Made by a program: the position numbers and the translations under genes
Notes under the pieces: generated by a model
What the model saw: only the letters and a program-made list of their open reading frames with translations
Database searches by the model: none
What the model was told of the DNA's origin: nothing
Shown here: positions 1 through 11,185 of the stretch, in pieces
Layout: each line of letters begins with the position of its first letter
Numbering within the stretch: position 1 is the stretch's first letter
NCBI GenBank assembly: GCA_963575745.1
Contig: CAUYUJ010014205.1
Coordinates: forward strand, 419,087-483,086
DNA: 64,000 bases
Origin: Prorocentrum cordatum
Taxonomy: Eukaryota > Sar > Dinophyceae > Prorocentrales > Prorocentraceae
Reading direction: 5' to 3'

Positions 1-2
1 GG

Positions 3-1115
3 AGAATTCGCCGGGCCTTCCTGTTCGCCGCCAGTGCCGAGGCGTTGACGGGGGGCCAGGTCCGGCAGCTGCTGGGCCACTTCACCTGGGCCAGCCTTAT
101 CAGGCGAGGGCTGCTGTCCGTCTTCGCGGCCGCGTACTCGTTCGCGGAGAAGGCCGGCGACAGCGCCTGGCGGCCTTGGGAGGCGGTTCGCCACGAGCTG
201 AGGCTCAGGGCCACGCTGATCGCCTCCGCCCTTGTGGACCTGTCGCGGCCCATCGCCAGCGCGGCGGTGGCCGCAGATGCGTCCGGGAGCCGCCACGACC
301 AGGACACTTGCGACTATGGCGGCTTCGGGGTGGTCAGCCGCGAGCTCGACCATGAGACGATTCAGAGAACCTTGCAAATGAGTGAGACATGGAGGTACCG
401 AGCGGTAGCCAGCATTCGGGCACGGGCCGCCCCTCTGGGCCTGCACCACGACCTCCATGATTTATGGAAAAAAGATGAGGCCTCCTTCGACACGCTCAGC
501 GACCTCCGCCTGACCCCGTACGACGACAAGATGCAGGAGCCCCTGGGGTCCCTGCAGGTTACCTCGACGGTGCTTGTTGACCCCGAACGTGACGCGGACG
601 GCGTCGCCCGCCCCGCTCGGACCTCGCGGCCTCTCCCGGCTCCGAGCAGCTGATTCGAGGAGGTGGGGGGCGCTGTCTTAGGATTGCCACACGATTGGAA
701 GGTGTGTTTCCATAGGCGTTTCGGACGAGACGCCGACATTATGTTGCTGGAGGCTGAGGCTCTTCTTATGGGGATGCGGCACCTACTTCGATCTCGCAAT
801 CGGTTAGGCCATCGTTTGCTCCTGCTTTCGGACAACATGTCTCTCGTGCTCGCCATCGGGAAGGGAAGATCGTCGGTCCCTGGAGTGAGCGCCGCGCTAC
901 GCCGTATAGCCGCCGTGTGCCTCTTGGCGGACGCTGAGCTGACCGTGCGTTGGGTCCCTTCGGAGCTTAACCCTGCAGATAGTCCGTCTCGGTTACCTGG
1001 GTCCCCAGTCAGAGATCGCATAGATGATGCGCGTAGCCTCATCCGGCTCAAGGCTCCTGGACTCGAGCTTCACAGACCACCAGGCCTCGAGCATGACGAG
1101 GAGTCGCTTTGGTAC
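3..1115 (+). pseudogene. RT connection and RNase H domain, interrupted by TGA
   Basis: Frame 3 is open from the window edge, so the protein begins outside. The first 70 residues (QLLGHFTWASLIRRG, then VRHEL) resemble the thumb/connection of DIRS and gypsy-type RTs. An RNase H fold follows with its acidic residues in order: ADAS near base 275, LEAEAL near 750, SDNMS near 830 and NPADSPSR near 975. A TGA at 651-653 falls inside the domain, but the same frame continues directly after it with the remaining motifs, so this is one domain with a nonsense codon rather than two genes. RNase H degrades the RNA strand of the RNA-DNA hybrid during reverse transcription. Confidence 0.7.
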
Positions 1116-2370
1116 GCCGCTGTTGAAGCCCTTGCTGAAGAGGGGCTCCAGTCCGCCGCGCATCGCGCGGTCACGGGGCTCGGCGACACCTGGGCGGAGG
1201 ACCCGGCCTGGGGAGATCGCCGCCGCCCCTTCTGCGCGGGCCCCGCCAGCGCGGAGGGCCTCAGCCGCTCCGGCAGCGAGGAGGGGGAGACCTACGACGT
1301 CGGGTACGGCTTCGAGAGCCGAGGAGCTTCGCCAGCGACGAGCTCGGGATCGGGCTCAGCAGGCAGCGGTGTCTACTCTGACGCCGAGGTCTGGAGACCA
1401 TCGGACTTATTTGCAGGCGCACAAGATCACAAGGGAGTCGCTGCGGCACTTCGACCTGTGGCACGGGCGTTTCCAGGAGCGGATGAGGGAGCGAGGGGCG
1501 CGATGGCGGAACCCGTCCGAGGCGGACCGCCAGCTGAGCGCCTACCTCGACCACCTCTTCGTCGAGGGCCACGGGCACGACACGGGGGGCAAGGTGATCG
1601 CCGCGGTAACGGCCTTCTGCCCCAGCCTAGACCTGGAGGGGAAGCTGCCTGGGGCACAGGCCGCCATGAAGGGTTTCCGGAAGCTCGCTCCAGGACGCTC
1701 ACGACGCCCGCTAGCCTGGGAGGGGCTGTTCGCTATCGCGGGCCTGGCGATGCTGGACAAGGAGGTGGAGTTCGCCGCGGGCCTGGTGCTGACTTGGGAC
1801 GCGGCGCTGCGGGCGCCCAGCGATGTGCTGGGGCTGAAGCCGCGGCGCAACATCCCGCCGCAGCCCCGGGGCCTTCACCGGAGCTGGGGTCTTCTGCTGT
1901 ATCCGGAGGAGCTCGGGAAGTGCAGCAAGGGCCAGGTGTTCTACGAGGGGATGCTGCTCTCGGAGGCCGCCTCGCGCGCCCTTGGGCCTTTCCTGCGAGA
2001 GCTTCGGGCACGGCCAGAAGCAAGGCCTCTTTGGAAGTTCACCGCCGCGGAGTTCGTCGCGATGTTCCAGCGGCGCGCCCTCCGCCTGGGCATGGGCGAC
2101 CCCCGCCCGCACCGCATCCGGCACGGGGCGGCCAGCTTCGACGTCGCCGCCAGGCTGCGCAGCCTGGAGGAGGTGCAGGCGCGGCTCCGCCACGCCAGCA
2201 TCACGAGCGCGCGGAGGTACGGCTGGTCGGCGCGCTACCGGGCCAAGGTAGCCAGGGTGCCCGCCAACGCCCGCGCCTTCGGGAGGAACGCGCGGGTGCA
2301 CCTCGGCGACGTCCCGCTGGGAAAGCACAACGCCGGCCCGCCGCCGCAGTCGCCGAGCGCCCCGTGGTGA
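1024..2370 (+). CDS. tyrosine recombinase of the DIRS-like element
   Basis: This frame-1 ORF is open from 1024, and recognisable recombinase sequence starts near 1411 (YLQAHKITRESL). Motifs of the tyrosine recombinase family are visible. The first arginine lies in TWDAALRAPSDVLGL near 1790-1835, HxxR in PHRIRHGAASF near 2110-2140, and a late histidine plus the nucleophilic tyrosine in RHASITSARRYGW near 2190-2230. The tetrad thus appears complete, unlike the broken domains on either side. The enzyme would integrate circular cDNA without target duplication. The stop overlaps the next start as TGATG (2368-2372). Bases 1024-1400 are proline-, alanine- and arginine-rich and may be linker. Confidence 0.72.
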   Translation: MMRVASSGSRLLDSSFTDHQASSMTRSRFGTPLLKPLLKRGSSPPRIARSRGSATPGRRTRPGEIAAAPSARAPPARRASAAPAARRGRPTTSGTASRAEELRQRRARDRAQQAAVSTLTPRSGDHRTYLQAHKITRESLRHFDLWHGRFQERMRERGARWRNPSEADRQLSAYLDHLFVEGHGHDTGGKVIAAVTAFCPSLDLEGKLPGAQAAMKGFRKLAPGRSRRPLAWEGLFAIAGLAMLDKEVEFAAGLVLTWDAALRAPSDVLGLKPRRNIPPQPRGLHRSWGLLLYPEELGKCSKGQVFYEGMLLSEAASRALGPFLRELRARPEARPLWKFTAAEFVAMFQRRALRLGMGDPRPHRIRHGAASFDVAARLRSLEEVQARLRHASITSARRYGWSARYRAKVARVPANARAFGRNARVHLGDVPLGKHNAGPPPQSPSAPW

Positions 2371-3217
2371 TGGCGACCGCCCGCGGCGACACTTTCGAGG
2401 GGAGCCGCAGCCTGAGCTTCGCAGCCCTGGGGCGCCGCGTGAGCGCCCTTTTCCAGCTTGCTCTCTCTTCTAGCCGCCACCGGGCCCAATTTTTTCTCGA
2501 TCTGTTGGCCGGGCAGGGTTCTGTCAGCACTGCCATCCGTCGCAGCTCGGACTTCGGCGCTGTAACTATCGATTGCCGCATCGAGAGCTGGATGGACCTG
2601 ACCGACCCTCGCCTCGCTCAGATCCTGCTCGGCTGGATCGGCGCCGGATGCGCGCGCGGTGTCTGGGCCGCGCCGCCGTGCAGCACCTGGTCGATGGCCA
2701 GTCGCAACTTTTTCCGGAGCATTCACCGCATGGTCATGAGCAGGCCACCGCCGAAGCCCGTAAGAAGACAGAAGTCGGTAACGCTTGTGTTAGACAGTTG
2801 CAGAAGATCATTCGTGCTTGCCTGTTGCGGGGTCTTCCAGTAGGATGTGAAAACCCCGCTGCCACTTTGATGTGGAAAGAGCTTGTCTTTGTGCACCTCA
2901 GCGAGCTGGCATCTTGCACGCCCGCAGTCCCTGATTGTTGCGCCCGCGGAGCGCGTCGGCGCAAGCGCACCAAAGTGCTTGCTTGGAACTGCGGAGGCGC
3001 GCCAATTGTTTTGATTAAAAAGTGCGCGGGGCCCAAACACTTGTGCAGCTTCTCTGGGCGCCCTCACATTTGTCTTGAAGGGAAGGCCCCGTGCGGTAAA
3101 AACTGGACCGCGCTCGCCGAGGCCTATCCCGCTTCGGTTGCTCGAGCCATCGCTCGTTGGCTGTGCCGATCCGCTGACAGAATCCAGCTCACTCGTATGA
3201 ATGATTTCTGTTGTTGA
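2370..3217 (+). pseudogene. methyltransferase-like domain of the DIRS-like element
   Basis: The ATG at 2370-2372 overlaps the recombinase stop. Frame 3 gives a Rossmann-type start, FLDLLAGQGSVSTAIRR near 2490, and a PPC-type motif, WAAPPCSTWSMA near 2665-2700. From about 2710-2770 the homologous sequence moves to frame 2: ENPAATLMW near 2860, ARRRKRTKVL near 2950, then paired cysteines and histidines and a final EAYPASVARAIA. The layout matches the DNA methyltransferase-like domain of DIRS-type elements. One frame change splits it, so this copy should not make an intact enzyme. Substrate specificity cannot be read from the sequence. Confidence 0.6.
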
Positions 3218-3250
3218 CATGTGCCGGCCAGGGGCCATGATGGGCATTCG

Positions 3251-3636
3251 GGTGCTGGTCAGTGCATTGCCGTGAAGCTCGCCCGAGTCCCAGCCTCCCG
3301 CTCGCCCCACACAAAAGCATCATCTCTGGCCACTGCGGGGGACATGCTTCCGCTTCAAACCAGCTTGTCATCCTCCGCGTGCCGTCGAGGCCGTCTAGGG
3401 ACGGCCTCTCGAATGGTCCGTGCCCATTTCGCTCACGCTCTCCGCCTCCTCCTCTCCTCCTCCACTTTTTTCATGAGTCTCTGCCTCACGTTTGCTCTTG
3501 TAAATGCCTGTTAATGTTTTGGGGTGCTGGTCAGTGCACTGCCGTGAAGCTCGCCCGAGTCCCAGCCTCCCGCTCGCCTCTCTCTCACACACACACACAC
3601 AAAAAAAAAACAGCATCTCTGGTCACTGCGGGGGAC
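3251..3636. repeat. pair of ~95-bp direct repeats behind the DIRS-like element
   Basis: Two related copies lie at 3251-3343 and 3533-3636. Both begin GGTGCTGGTCAGTGCA and run through CCCGAGTCCCAGCCTCCCG to ACTGCGGGGGAC. The second copy is expanded internally by a CA and A run. About 190 bp with a hairpin separate them. They could be element-terminal repeats or an independent tandem duplication; nothing in view decides this. Confidence 0.65.
3387..3408. repeat. perfect 9-bp hairpin with TAGG loop
   Basis: GAGGCCGTC at 3387-3395 is the reverse complement of GACGGCCTC at 3400-3408, with a four-base loop. It lies between the two ~95-bp direct repeats. Confidence 0.6.
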
Positions 3637-3637
3637 A

Positions 3638-3695
<58 letters not shown>

Positions 3696-3755
3696 TATAC
3701 ATATATACATATATACATATATACATATATACATATATACATATATACATATAAC
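3638..3755. repeat. (AT)n-(AC)n-(ACATAT)n microsatellite
   Basis: About 42 bp of AT alternation is followed by a short AC run and then a six-base ACATAT repeat to about 3753. It abuts the second ~95-bp direct repeat. Confidence 0.9.
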
Positions 3756-5230
3756 GGCGCACCGGGTCCGGGGGCCCGGGGCCGGGACCCCGACCACAAA
3801 TGTGGGCTCCGGGGGGCCCGGAGGCTCGTCGGACCGCTGGACGCCGTCCAAGATCGTTCGCAGGCGGCTTCGAAACGCGCTCCGATGGCTCCAGATGCCT
3901 TCCAAGACGCCTGTCATGACACCAAAAAGGTCCCAGAAGCCTCCAAGACGCTCCGAGAGGCAGCCCAAGAGAGGCCCAAGAAGCAAACATCGTGCCATTC
4001 CTATGGGAAAACATATATTTTTCGCATGTTCGCCTCTTGGGTTTTCACCGCGTCCAAGACGGCCCAAGAGGCGCCCAAGACGGTTTACGAGGCCTCCGGG
4101 AGCGCTCCAAGGCTGCGCACGAGTGTCCCAGGACGGCCCCAAGACGGCCGAAGAGAGCCCCAAGACGAGTTCGAGAGGGGTCCCAGACGGAGAAAGCCAA
4201 CCTCGAATTCCGAGCTTCCGGCCCAAGAGGCTCCAGGAGGCGCCAAAATGCCGCCAAGAGGCGCCAAAAGGCTCCCAAAAGCACCCCAAGACGTTCCGAG
4301 AGGCACCCCAAGAGAGGTCCAAGAAACAAAAATCGTGCCATTCCTATGGGAAAACGTATATTTTTCGCATGTTCGCATCTTGGGCTTTCACCGCGTCCAA
4401 GACGGCCCAAGAGGCCTCCAAGACGGCCTAGGAGGCCTCCGGGAGCGCTCCAAGGCTGCGCACGAGTGGCTCAGGACGGCCCCAAGACGGCCCAAGAGAA
4501 CCCCAAGACGACTTCGAGAGGGGTCCCAGAAGGAGAAAGCCACTCTCGAATTCCGAGCTTCCGGCCCAACATATCCCAGGAGGCGCCAAAACGCCACCCA
4601 GAGGCGCCAAAAGGCTTCCAAAATCAGCCCAAGACGTTCCGAGAGGCACCCCAAGAGGTCCAAGAAACAAAAATCGTGCCATTCCTATTGGAAAACGTAT
4701 ATTTTTCGCATGTTCGCATCTTGGGCTTTCACCGCGTCCAAGACGGCCCAAGAGGCCTCCAAGACCGCCCCAAGACGGCCCAAGAAGCTTCCAAGAGGGC
4801 CCCAGGACAGCCCAAGAGGGCCCCAAGACGGCCCAAGAGGCGCCCAAGATGGCCCAAGAGGGCCCCAAGACGGGCCCAAGAGGGGGCCCAGAGGGGGACC
4901 ACGAACCGCAAGCTCGAGCCTTCCGCCCCAAGAGGCCGCCAGGAGGCCCCAAGGAGGCCCCTCAAGAGGCCCCAGGAGACCCCCAAGAGGCCCAAAGGAG
5001 GCCCCGAGAAGCCCCAAATCGGCCCCCAAAATGCTTCGAACCTGCTTCCAGGAGGCCCCCGACAGGTTCAGAGGCTCCCGAGAAGCTACGTCAAACTCCC
5101 AGCGAGCGGCCGGACGAGGCCCCCCACAAAATCACAAGAGGGTTCCAGTATTTGTATCCTTCAGCGCTCTCTGGCCTTCTTCCCCCTGCCCCCTTCCCTG
5201 CGACTTTCGTTGACTCAAGCTCGCCTCCTA
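3756..5230. repeat. 341-bp tandem satellite built on a ~12-bp CCAAGA-type subunit
   Basis: A recognisable marker (ATCGTGCCATTCCTAT, then TATATTTTTCGCATGTTCGC) recurs at about 3990, 4332 and 4672, a period close to 341 bp. Between markers the sequence is made of short CCAAGACGGCC and CCAAGAGGCC units, which dominate alone after 4740. A diverged copy of the marker, ATTCCTATGGTTTTTGG, appears near 5747. Long reading frames exist on both strands here, but they are simultaneous, low-complexity and R/P-rich. I treat them as a product of the repeat. Confidence 0.8.
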
Positions 5231-5231
5231 G

Positions 5232-5271
5232 CTAGAACCTAAGCGCGCGCGAAGCGCGCGCGTGGTTCTAG
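5232..5271. repeat. 40-bp near-perfect hairpin, CTAGAACC arms with GC core
   Basis: CTAGAACC (5232-5239) pairs with GGTTCTAG (5264-5271). Inside it GCGCGCGC (5243-5250) pairs with GCGCGCGC (5254-5261) across a GAA loop. Only a few bases at the TAA/GT junction are unpaired. It sits exactly at the edge of an AT microsatellite. Confidence 0.75.
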
Positions 5272-5288
5272 TATATATATATATATAT

Positions 5289-5319
<31 letters not shown>

Positions 5320-5322
5320 ATG

Positions 5323-5382
<60 letters not shown>

Positions 5383-5458
5383 GGTGTATATATATACATA
5401 TGCAATGTATATGTATATATATGTATAGTCATATATATATTCCTCTTCATATATTGTG
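5272..5458. repeat. AT/GT-rich microsatellite
   Basis: Mostly TA alternation with TGTGTGTATGTATG and TATATGTA variants. It begins where the hairpin ends. Confidence 0.9.
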
Positions 5459-6585
5459 ATAGGGCCGGGGACGCAGGAAAAAGCCCCCCCTAACGAATTT
5501 GGCACTCCCCGGCCTTCCAGGCAACCCTTCAGACGACCCGGGAGAACCTCACGAGGGCTGGAAAACGGTCCCAGACGGGTTCCAAGCGTTCCGGCGCGCT
5601 CCCCAAATGACCCCAGAGAGCCCCAGCCCCAACACGGTCCGCGACGAACCACAAGAAACCGTCATACCCCCAAAGATCTTTCCGAAACGTCCCAAGAGGC
5701 TTCTAAGAGTATTCCCAAGAAGGCCCCAAGAGGCAAAAATTATTGATATTCCTATGGTTTTTGGTGAATGTTGAGGTTCTCCTCTTTTCGGCTTCCCGAC
5801 GCTCCAAGACGGCGGTCTCCTGGGCGTCCGAAGCCGCCTGGGAGGCTCCAAAGTCGCCCCACAACCATCCGAAAGGGTTTCCAGGCAGTCCAATAGAGCC
5901 CCAAAACGGCACGACAGGGGTCCAAGATGGCCCTGAGAAAGCCCCATGGCGGCCCAAGATGGCCCCAAGACGCCCTCCGAAGCATTCCAAATCGTGACCC
6001 GATCGTTCAGGGAGACCGCGGTTGGAGACAGGGTGGCCAGAGGAAGCCCCCAGAGGCACCCAGATCACGCCCGGGAGGCCTCCAGAAGGCCTTAAGACAA
6101 ATTGCAAAATTGTTGTGCCCGTAGAAGCTCTCCAAGGAGGAGCGTCCGCAAAAAGAGCAGAGGAGGATAGGGAGAGTGCGCAGGGTTTGGCGAGAATGAG
6201 GAAAAATAAGCATGGCGGAAGGATAACGAATAGCATTATCATAACGGCGATGCCGGAAAAGGCAACAAGAAGTTTTCTCAAAATTGTCGTCTTGACCTTC
6301 CTGTCATTCCGCCTGCATGCCAAATTTCAAGCACCAAGGTGCATGGCGCGAAGCACCACTGCAGTCTCATACATCATATGTATATGTAGATGTTTGAGTA
6401 TACACATGACGTATATGAAGGGATTCGCCCTCTGTCGTTCGGCCGTCCCTCAGATTACTTTCATGGCCACGCTTGGTTGGTTGCTTGGTTAGTTCCCCAA
6501 ACAGCTTGCTGAACGGGGTGCTGTTGTGATAGAAGCTAACTCCGGCCGAGGGAAGGGGAAGCAGAGACATCCTCACAAAAATCTG
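5459..6585. other. degenerate satellite-like DNA, no supported gene
   Basis: From 5459 to about 6080 the sequence again carries CCAAGA/GGCCCC-type short units, including the diverged satellite marker near 5747. From 6080 to 6585 it is less repetitive and I see no conserved domain on either strand. Confidence 0.5.
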
Positions 6586-7090
6586 ATGGTCCGGGCCGTT
6601 TCGCTTGAGACATCCTCACAACTCTCATTTCTGAGTTGGCCGGGATTGGCCGTTTCGCCTGAGACATCCTCGAAAAGTTGCGCTCCGGGGCGCCGCGCGA
6701 GAGGTGGTCCGGGCCGTTTCGCTTGAGACATCCTCGAAACTCTGAGCGCCGAGGTGCCGTGCGAGAGGTGGTCCGGGCCGTTTCGCCTGAAACATCCTCG
6801 AAACTCTGAGCTCTGAGATGCCTTGCGCGAGGTGGTCTGGCCCGTTTCGCCTGAGACATCCTCGAAACTCTGACCTCGGAGATGCCGCGCGAGAGGTGGT
6901 CCGGCCCGTTTCGCCTGAGACATCCTCGAATGTCTGAGCTCTGAGATGCCCTGCGCGAGGTGGTCCGCCCCGTCTCGCTTGAGACGTCCTCGCAACTCTG
7001 AGCTCTGAGATGCCGTGCGCAAGGTGGTCTGGCCTGTTTCGCACAAGACATTCTCGCAACTCTGAGCTCCCATATGCTGCGCAAAGTGGT
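6586..7090. repeat. ~61-bp tandem repeat, block 1 (about eight copies)
   Basis: The unit carries GGTGGTCCGG, then CCGTTTCGCCTGAGACATCC, then TCGAAACTCTGAGCTC, then GAGATGCCGCGCGAGA. Starts recur about every 60-62 bases from 6589. All three minus frames are open over the array because the unit lacks stops, which argues against coding. Confidence 0.82.
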
Positions 7091-7420
7091 CCAGCCTGGG
7101 GGCCCAGAAGACCACATGTTACACATCCTCCCTGGGAGCCCCAGGAGGCCCCAGAGAGCTCCAGGAGGCCGCAGGACGCCCAGGACAGGCCCCAGGGGTC
7201 CCCAGGGGATTCCCAGGAGGCTCCCAGGAGGCCCCATGAGGCCCCCTATCAGAACGTGTCAAGTTAATACACATCCGGTGTCGATTCGTTGATTTTTCCT
7301 GCTCTTGTGCCCCCCCCTCCATTTTGAGGGGCCCAAGCGGCCACAGGTTAGATATCCCCCCTGGGAGCCCCAAGAGGCTTCAGGAAGCCCCAGGTGGAGT
7401 TCAGGAGGCAACAGAACTCG
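7091..7420. other. spacer with a duplicated ~55-bp segment
   Basis: The segment near 7097 (GGGGCCCAGAAGACC, then CCTGGGAGCCCCAGGAGG) recurs near 7330 in diverged form, about 230 bp away. Between the two, 7140-7240 is another stretch of CCAGGAGGCC-type short repeats. No gene is seen. Confidence 0.5.
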
Positions 7421-7600
7421 GAGCTCTGAGACGCCGCGCTCGAGGTGGTCCGGCCCGTTTCGCCTGAGACTTCCTCGCAGCACGTTTCGCCCGAGACATC
7501 GTCGCAACTCTGGGGTCCGAGATGCCGCGCGCGAGGTGGTCCAGCTCGTTACGCTGGAGACATCCTCGCAACTCTAGGCTCCGAGATGCCATTCGGGATG
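7421..7600. repeat. ~61-bp tandem repeat, block 2
   Basis: Two full copies and one partial copy of the 61-bp unit (GGTGGTCCGGCCCGTTTCGC, then GAGACATCGTCGCAACTC), ending in GAGATGCCATTCGGG where the purine tract starts. Confidence 0.75.
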
Positions 7601-7757
7601 AAGAGGAGGTGGAGGAGGAGGAGGAGGAGGAGGAGGAGAAGGAGAAGGAGAAGGAGATGGAAGGGAGAAGGAGGAGGCGGATGATGTGGATGAGGGAGCA
7701 GGCAGTAGGAGGTAGAGGAGGAGGAGGAGGAGGAGGAGGAGGAGGGAGAATGAAGGT
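7601..7757. repeat. GAG/GGA-rich polypurine tract
   Basis: About 150 bp of almost uninterrupted purine on the + strand, mainly GGA triplets with some GAAGGA. Such tracts can form triplex DNA. The complement would encode a serine/proline run, which I regard as non-genic. Confidence 0.85.
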
Positions 7758-7799
7758 AATTGTAGGATAGGACCTAACGGGAAGCGAGTGTGACGTGGA

Positions 7800-7990
7800 C
7801 TTGTCAGAAAGTGTGCGAGAGGTTGTCCGGCCCGTTTCGTTTGAGACATCCTTCCAATATTGAGCTCCAAGATGTCGCTCGCGAGGTGGTCCGGCCCGTT
7901 TCGATTGAGCCATCCTCGCAATGCGAGGTTCGAAGATGTTGCGCGCGAGATGGTCTGGCCCGTTCTGCCTGAGACGTTTCGTAGCACAGG
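7800..7990. repeat. ~61-bp tandem repeat, block 3
   Basis: Three diverged copies of the same unit (GGTTGTCCGGCCCGTTTCGT, then GAGACATCCTTCC). They are separated from block 2 by the purine tract, which suggests that tract expanded within the array. Confidence 0.7.
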
Positions 7991-9190
7991 GGCTCCAATC
8001 ACAACCTCTCGCATTGCTTTTCCCGCCTCCCTCTTCCCACTTCCCGCCTGGCTCCTCTTCCCTCCTCCCTCCTCCCGCCTCCCGCCTCCCGCTGCTGCGC
8101 CTCTGCCTCCGCCTCCCCGTCCCCGCCGTCGTCGTTTCTGCCGCCTCAGCATCCGTCATGCGCGCATTGCCTTCCGCCCTCCCCAGACATCCGACGTCAC
8201 GATTTTTCTTTTGAGACGTGCGCCGCGTACCTCTCGATATCATCCCCGGGGGAACCGTCACGACATGCCCCCCCGCTTCCGCGCCCTCCCCCGCTTCCTC
8301 TTACAGTTGCTTCCGAGTTCACAGCATGGCGGCGGAGCCTCTCACAGTGCCGACCCGACAGCTTACTCGTCGACCAGGTGCGAGAGAGTACGACACCCTC
8401 TATCGTTAGCTTCCTGATAGGTATGCATCACACAAGTTTTCGTGCAAACATCTCATGTGCAAACATAGTGTAATCATGTTCTAACATGCCATGCCAGTCC
8501 GCACTGGACGGGCACGCAATCGACCTTGGAGACCGCAGTGGGTCTAAAAACCCTGTTTGGGGATACTGCACTCCGGCTATGATTGGTTTTCTTATCGGCT
8601 GGCTGGCTGACAGCTCGGTTGACTGGTACGTTGTCTAAGTTATCCAGTTTGCAATTGATGTATGCTGCTTGCAGGCTGGCTGGTTGCGCACGTCTGAAAT
8701 AATTAGCGGGGATGGTGCCCTCGGGGGCGCGCTTCAATTACAATCTACGAGGGGGTGGGGCCTGAGGAGCGCTCACCCCAGCTGTGCACAAGGATCCGTG
8801 GCCTCGAGCCCCGAGCTGAATTTTCAGGAAACGAAGGCGGGGGCGAAAAGGCCCCCCCGAATCCCAATACAAAGCATTCTAGTTTTCCTGCTCTGGAGGG
8901 CGGTGGCGTTTTGTTGGCGGCATCCGTGGGTTGGGTGCGTGGCCTCGGAAACGCCAGCGCGTGTTAATGTACAAAGGATTGTGGTCTCGGAAACGGGAAC
9001 CTGGCATGCTTTATGCGGGATTGTGGCTTGGGGAGCGTGAGCACGGTGTCATGTATCATGGATTGTAGCTTTCGGACCGCCAAGACGTAGCATTTCCCAA
9101 CCAACCGTTGTTTTGAAAAGACAGTGCCCCGCGTCTCCTTGCTTGCTTCCCTCCGCTGCCCTCCCCCCTCCCTCCTCCCCGTCCGCCCGC
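7991..9190. other. pyrimidine tract then unique DNA, no supported gene
   Basis: 7991-8110 is C/T-rich with CCTCCCGCC repetition on the + strand. The remaining kilobase shows no repeat or domain that I recognise. Short open frames exist on both strands but none carries a known motif. Confidence 0.45.

Positions 9191-11185
<1,995 letters not shown>

Larger units (their letters stand above)
1..3217 (+). mobile_element. DIRS-like tyrosine-recombinase retroelement, 3' part
   Basis: The order is RT-connection/RNase H, then tyrosine recombinase, then a methyltransferase-like domain, all on the + strand. This is the order known for DIRS-type retroelements, which use a tyrosine recombinase instead of an integrase. 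The reverse transcriptase core would lie left of the window. Reading starts open at the window edge in frame 3, hits one TGA at 651-653, moves to frame 1 for the recombinase, returns to frame 3 for the methyltransferase and ends in frame 2. The copy is therefore either defective or carries sequence indels. No split direct repeats typical of DIRS ends could be assigned with certainty. Confidence 0.7.

Noticed and set aside
3262-5242. Long open frames on both strands over the 341-bp satellite
   Set aside because: Several frames on both strands are open at once and encode only R/P/K/Q-rich repeats; this follows from the repeat lacking stop triplets.
6536-8261. Minus-strand frames encoding repeated RGCLRRNGPDHL-like peptides
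   Set aside because: All three minus frames are open over the 61-bp array and the peptide repeats simply follow the DNA repeat.
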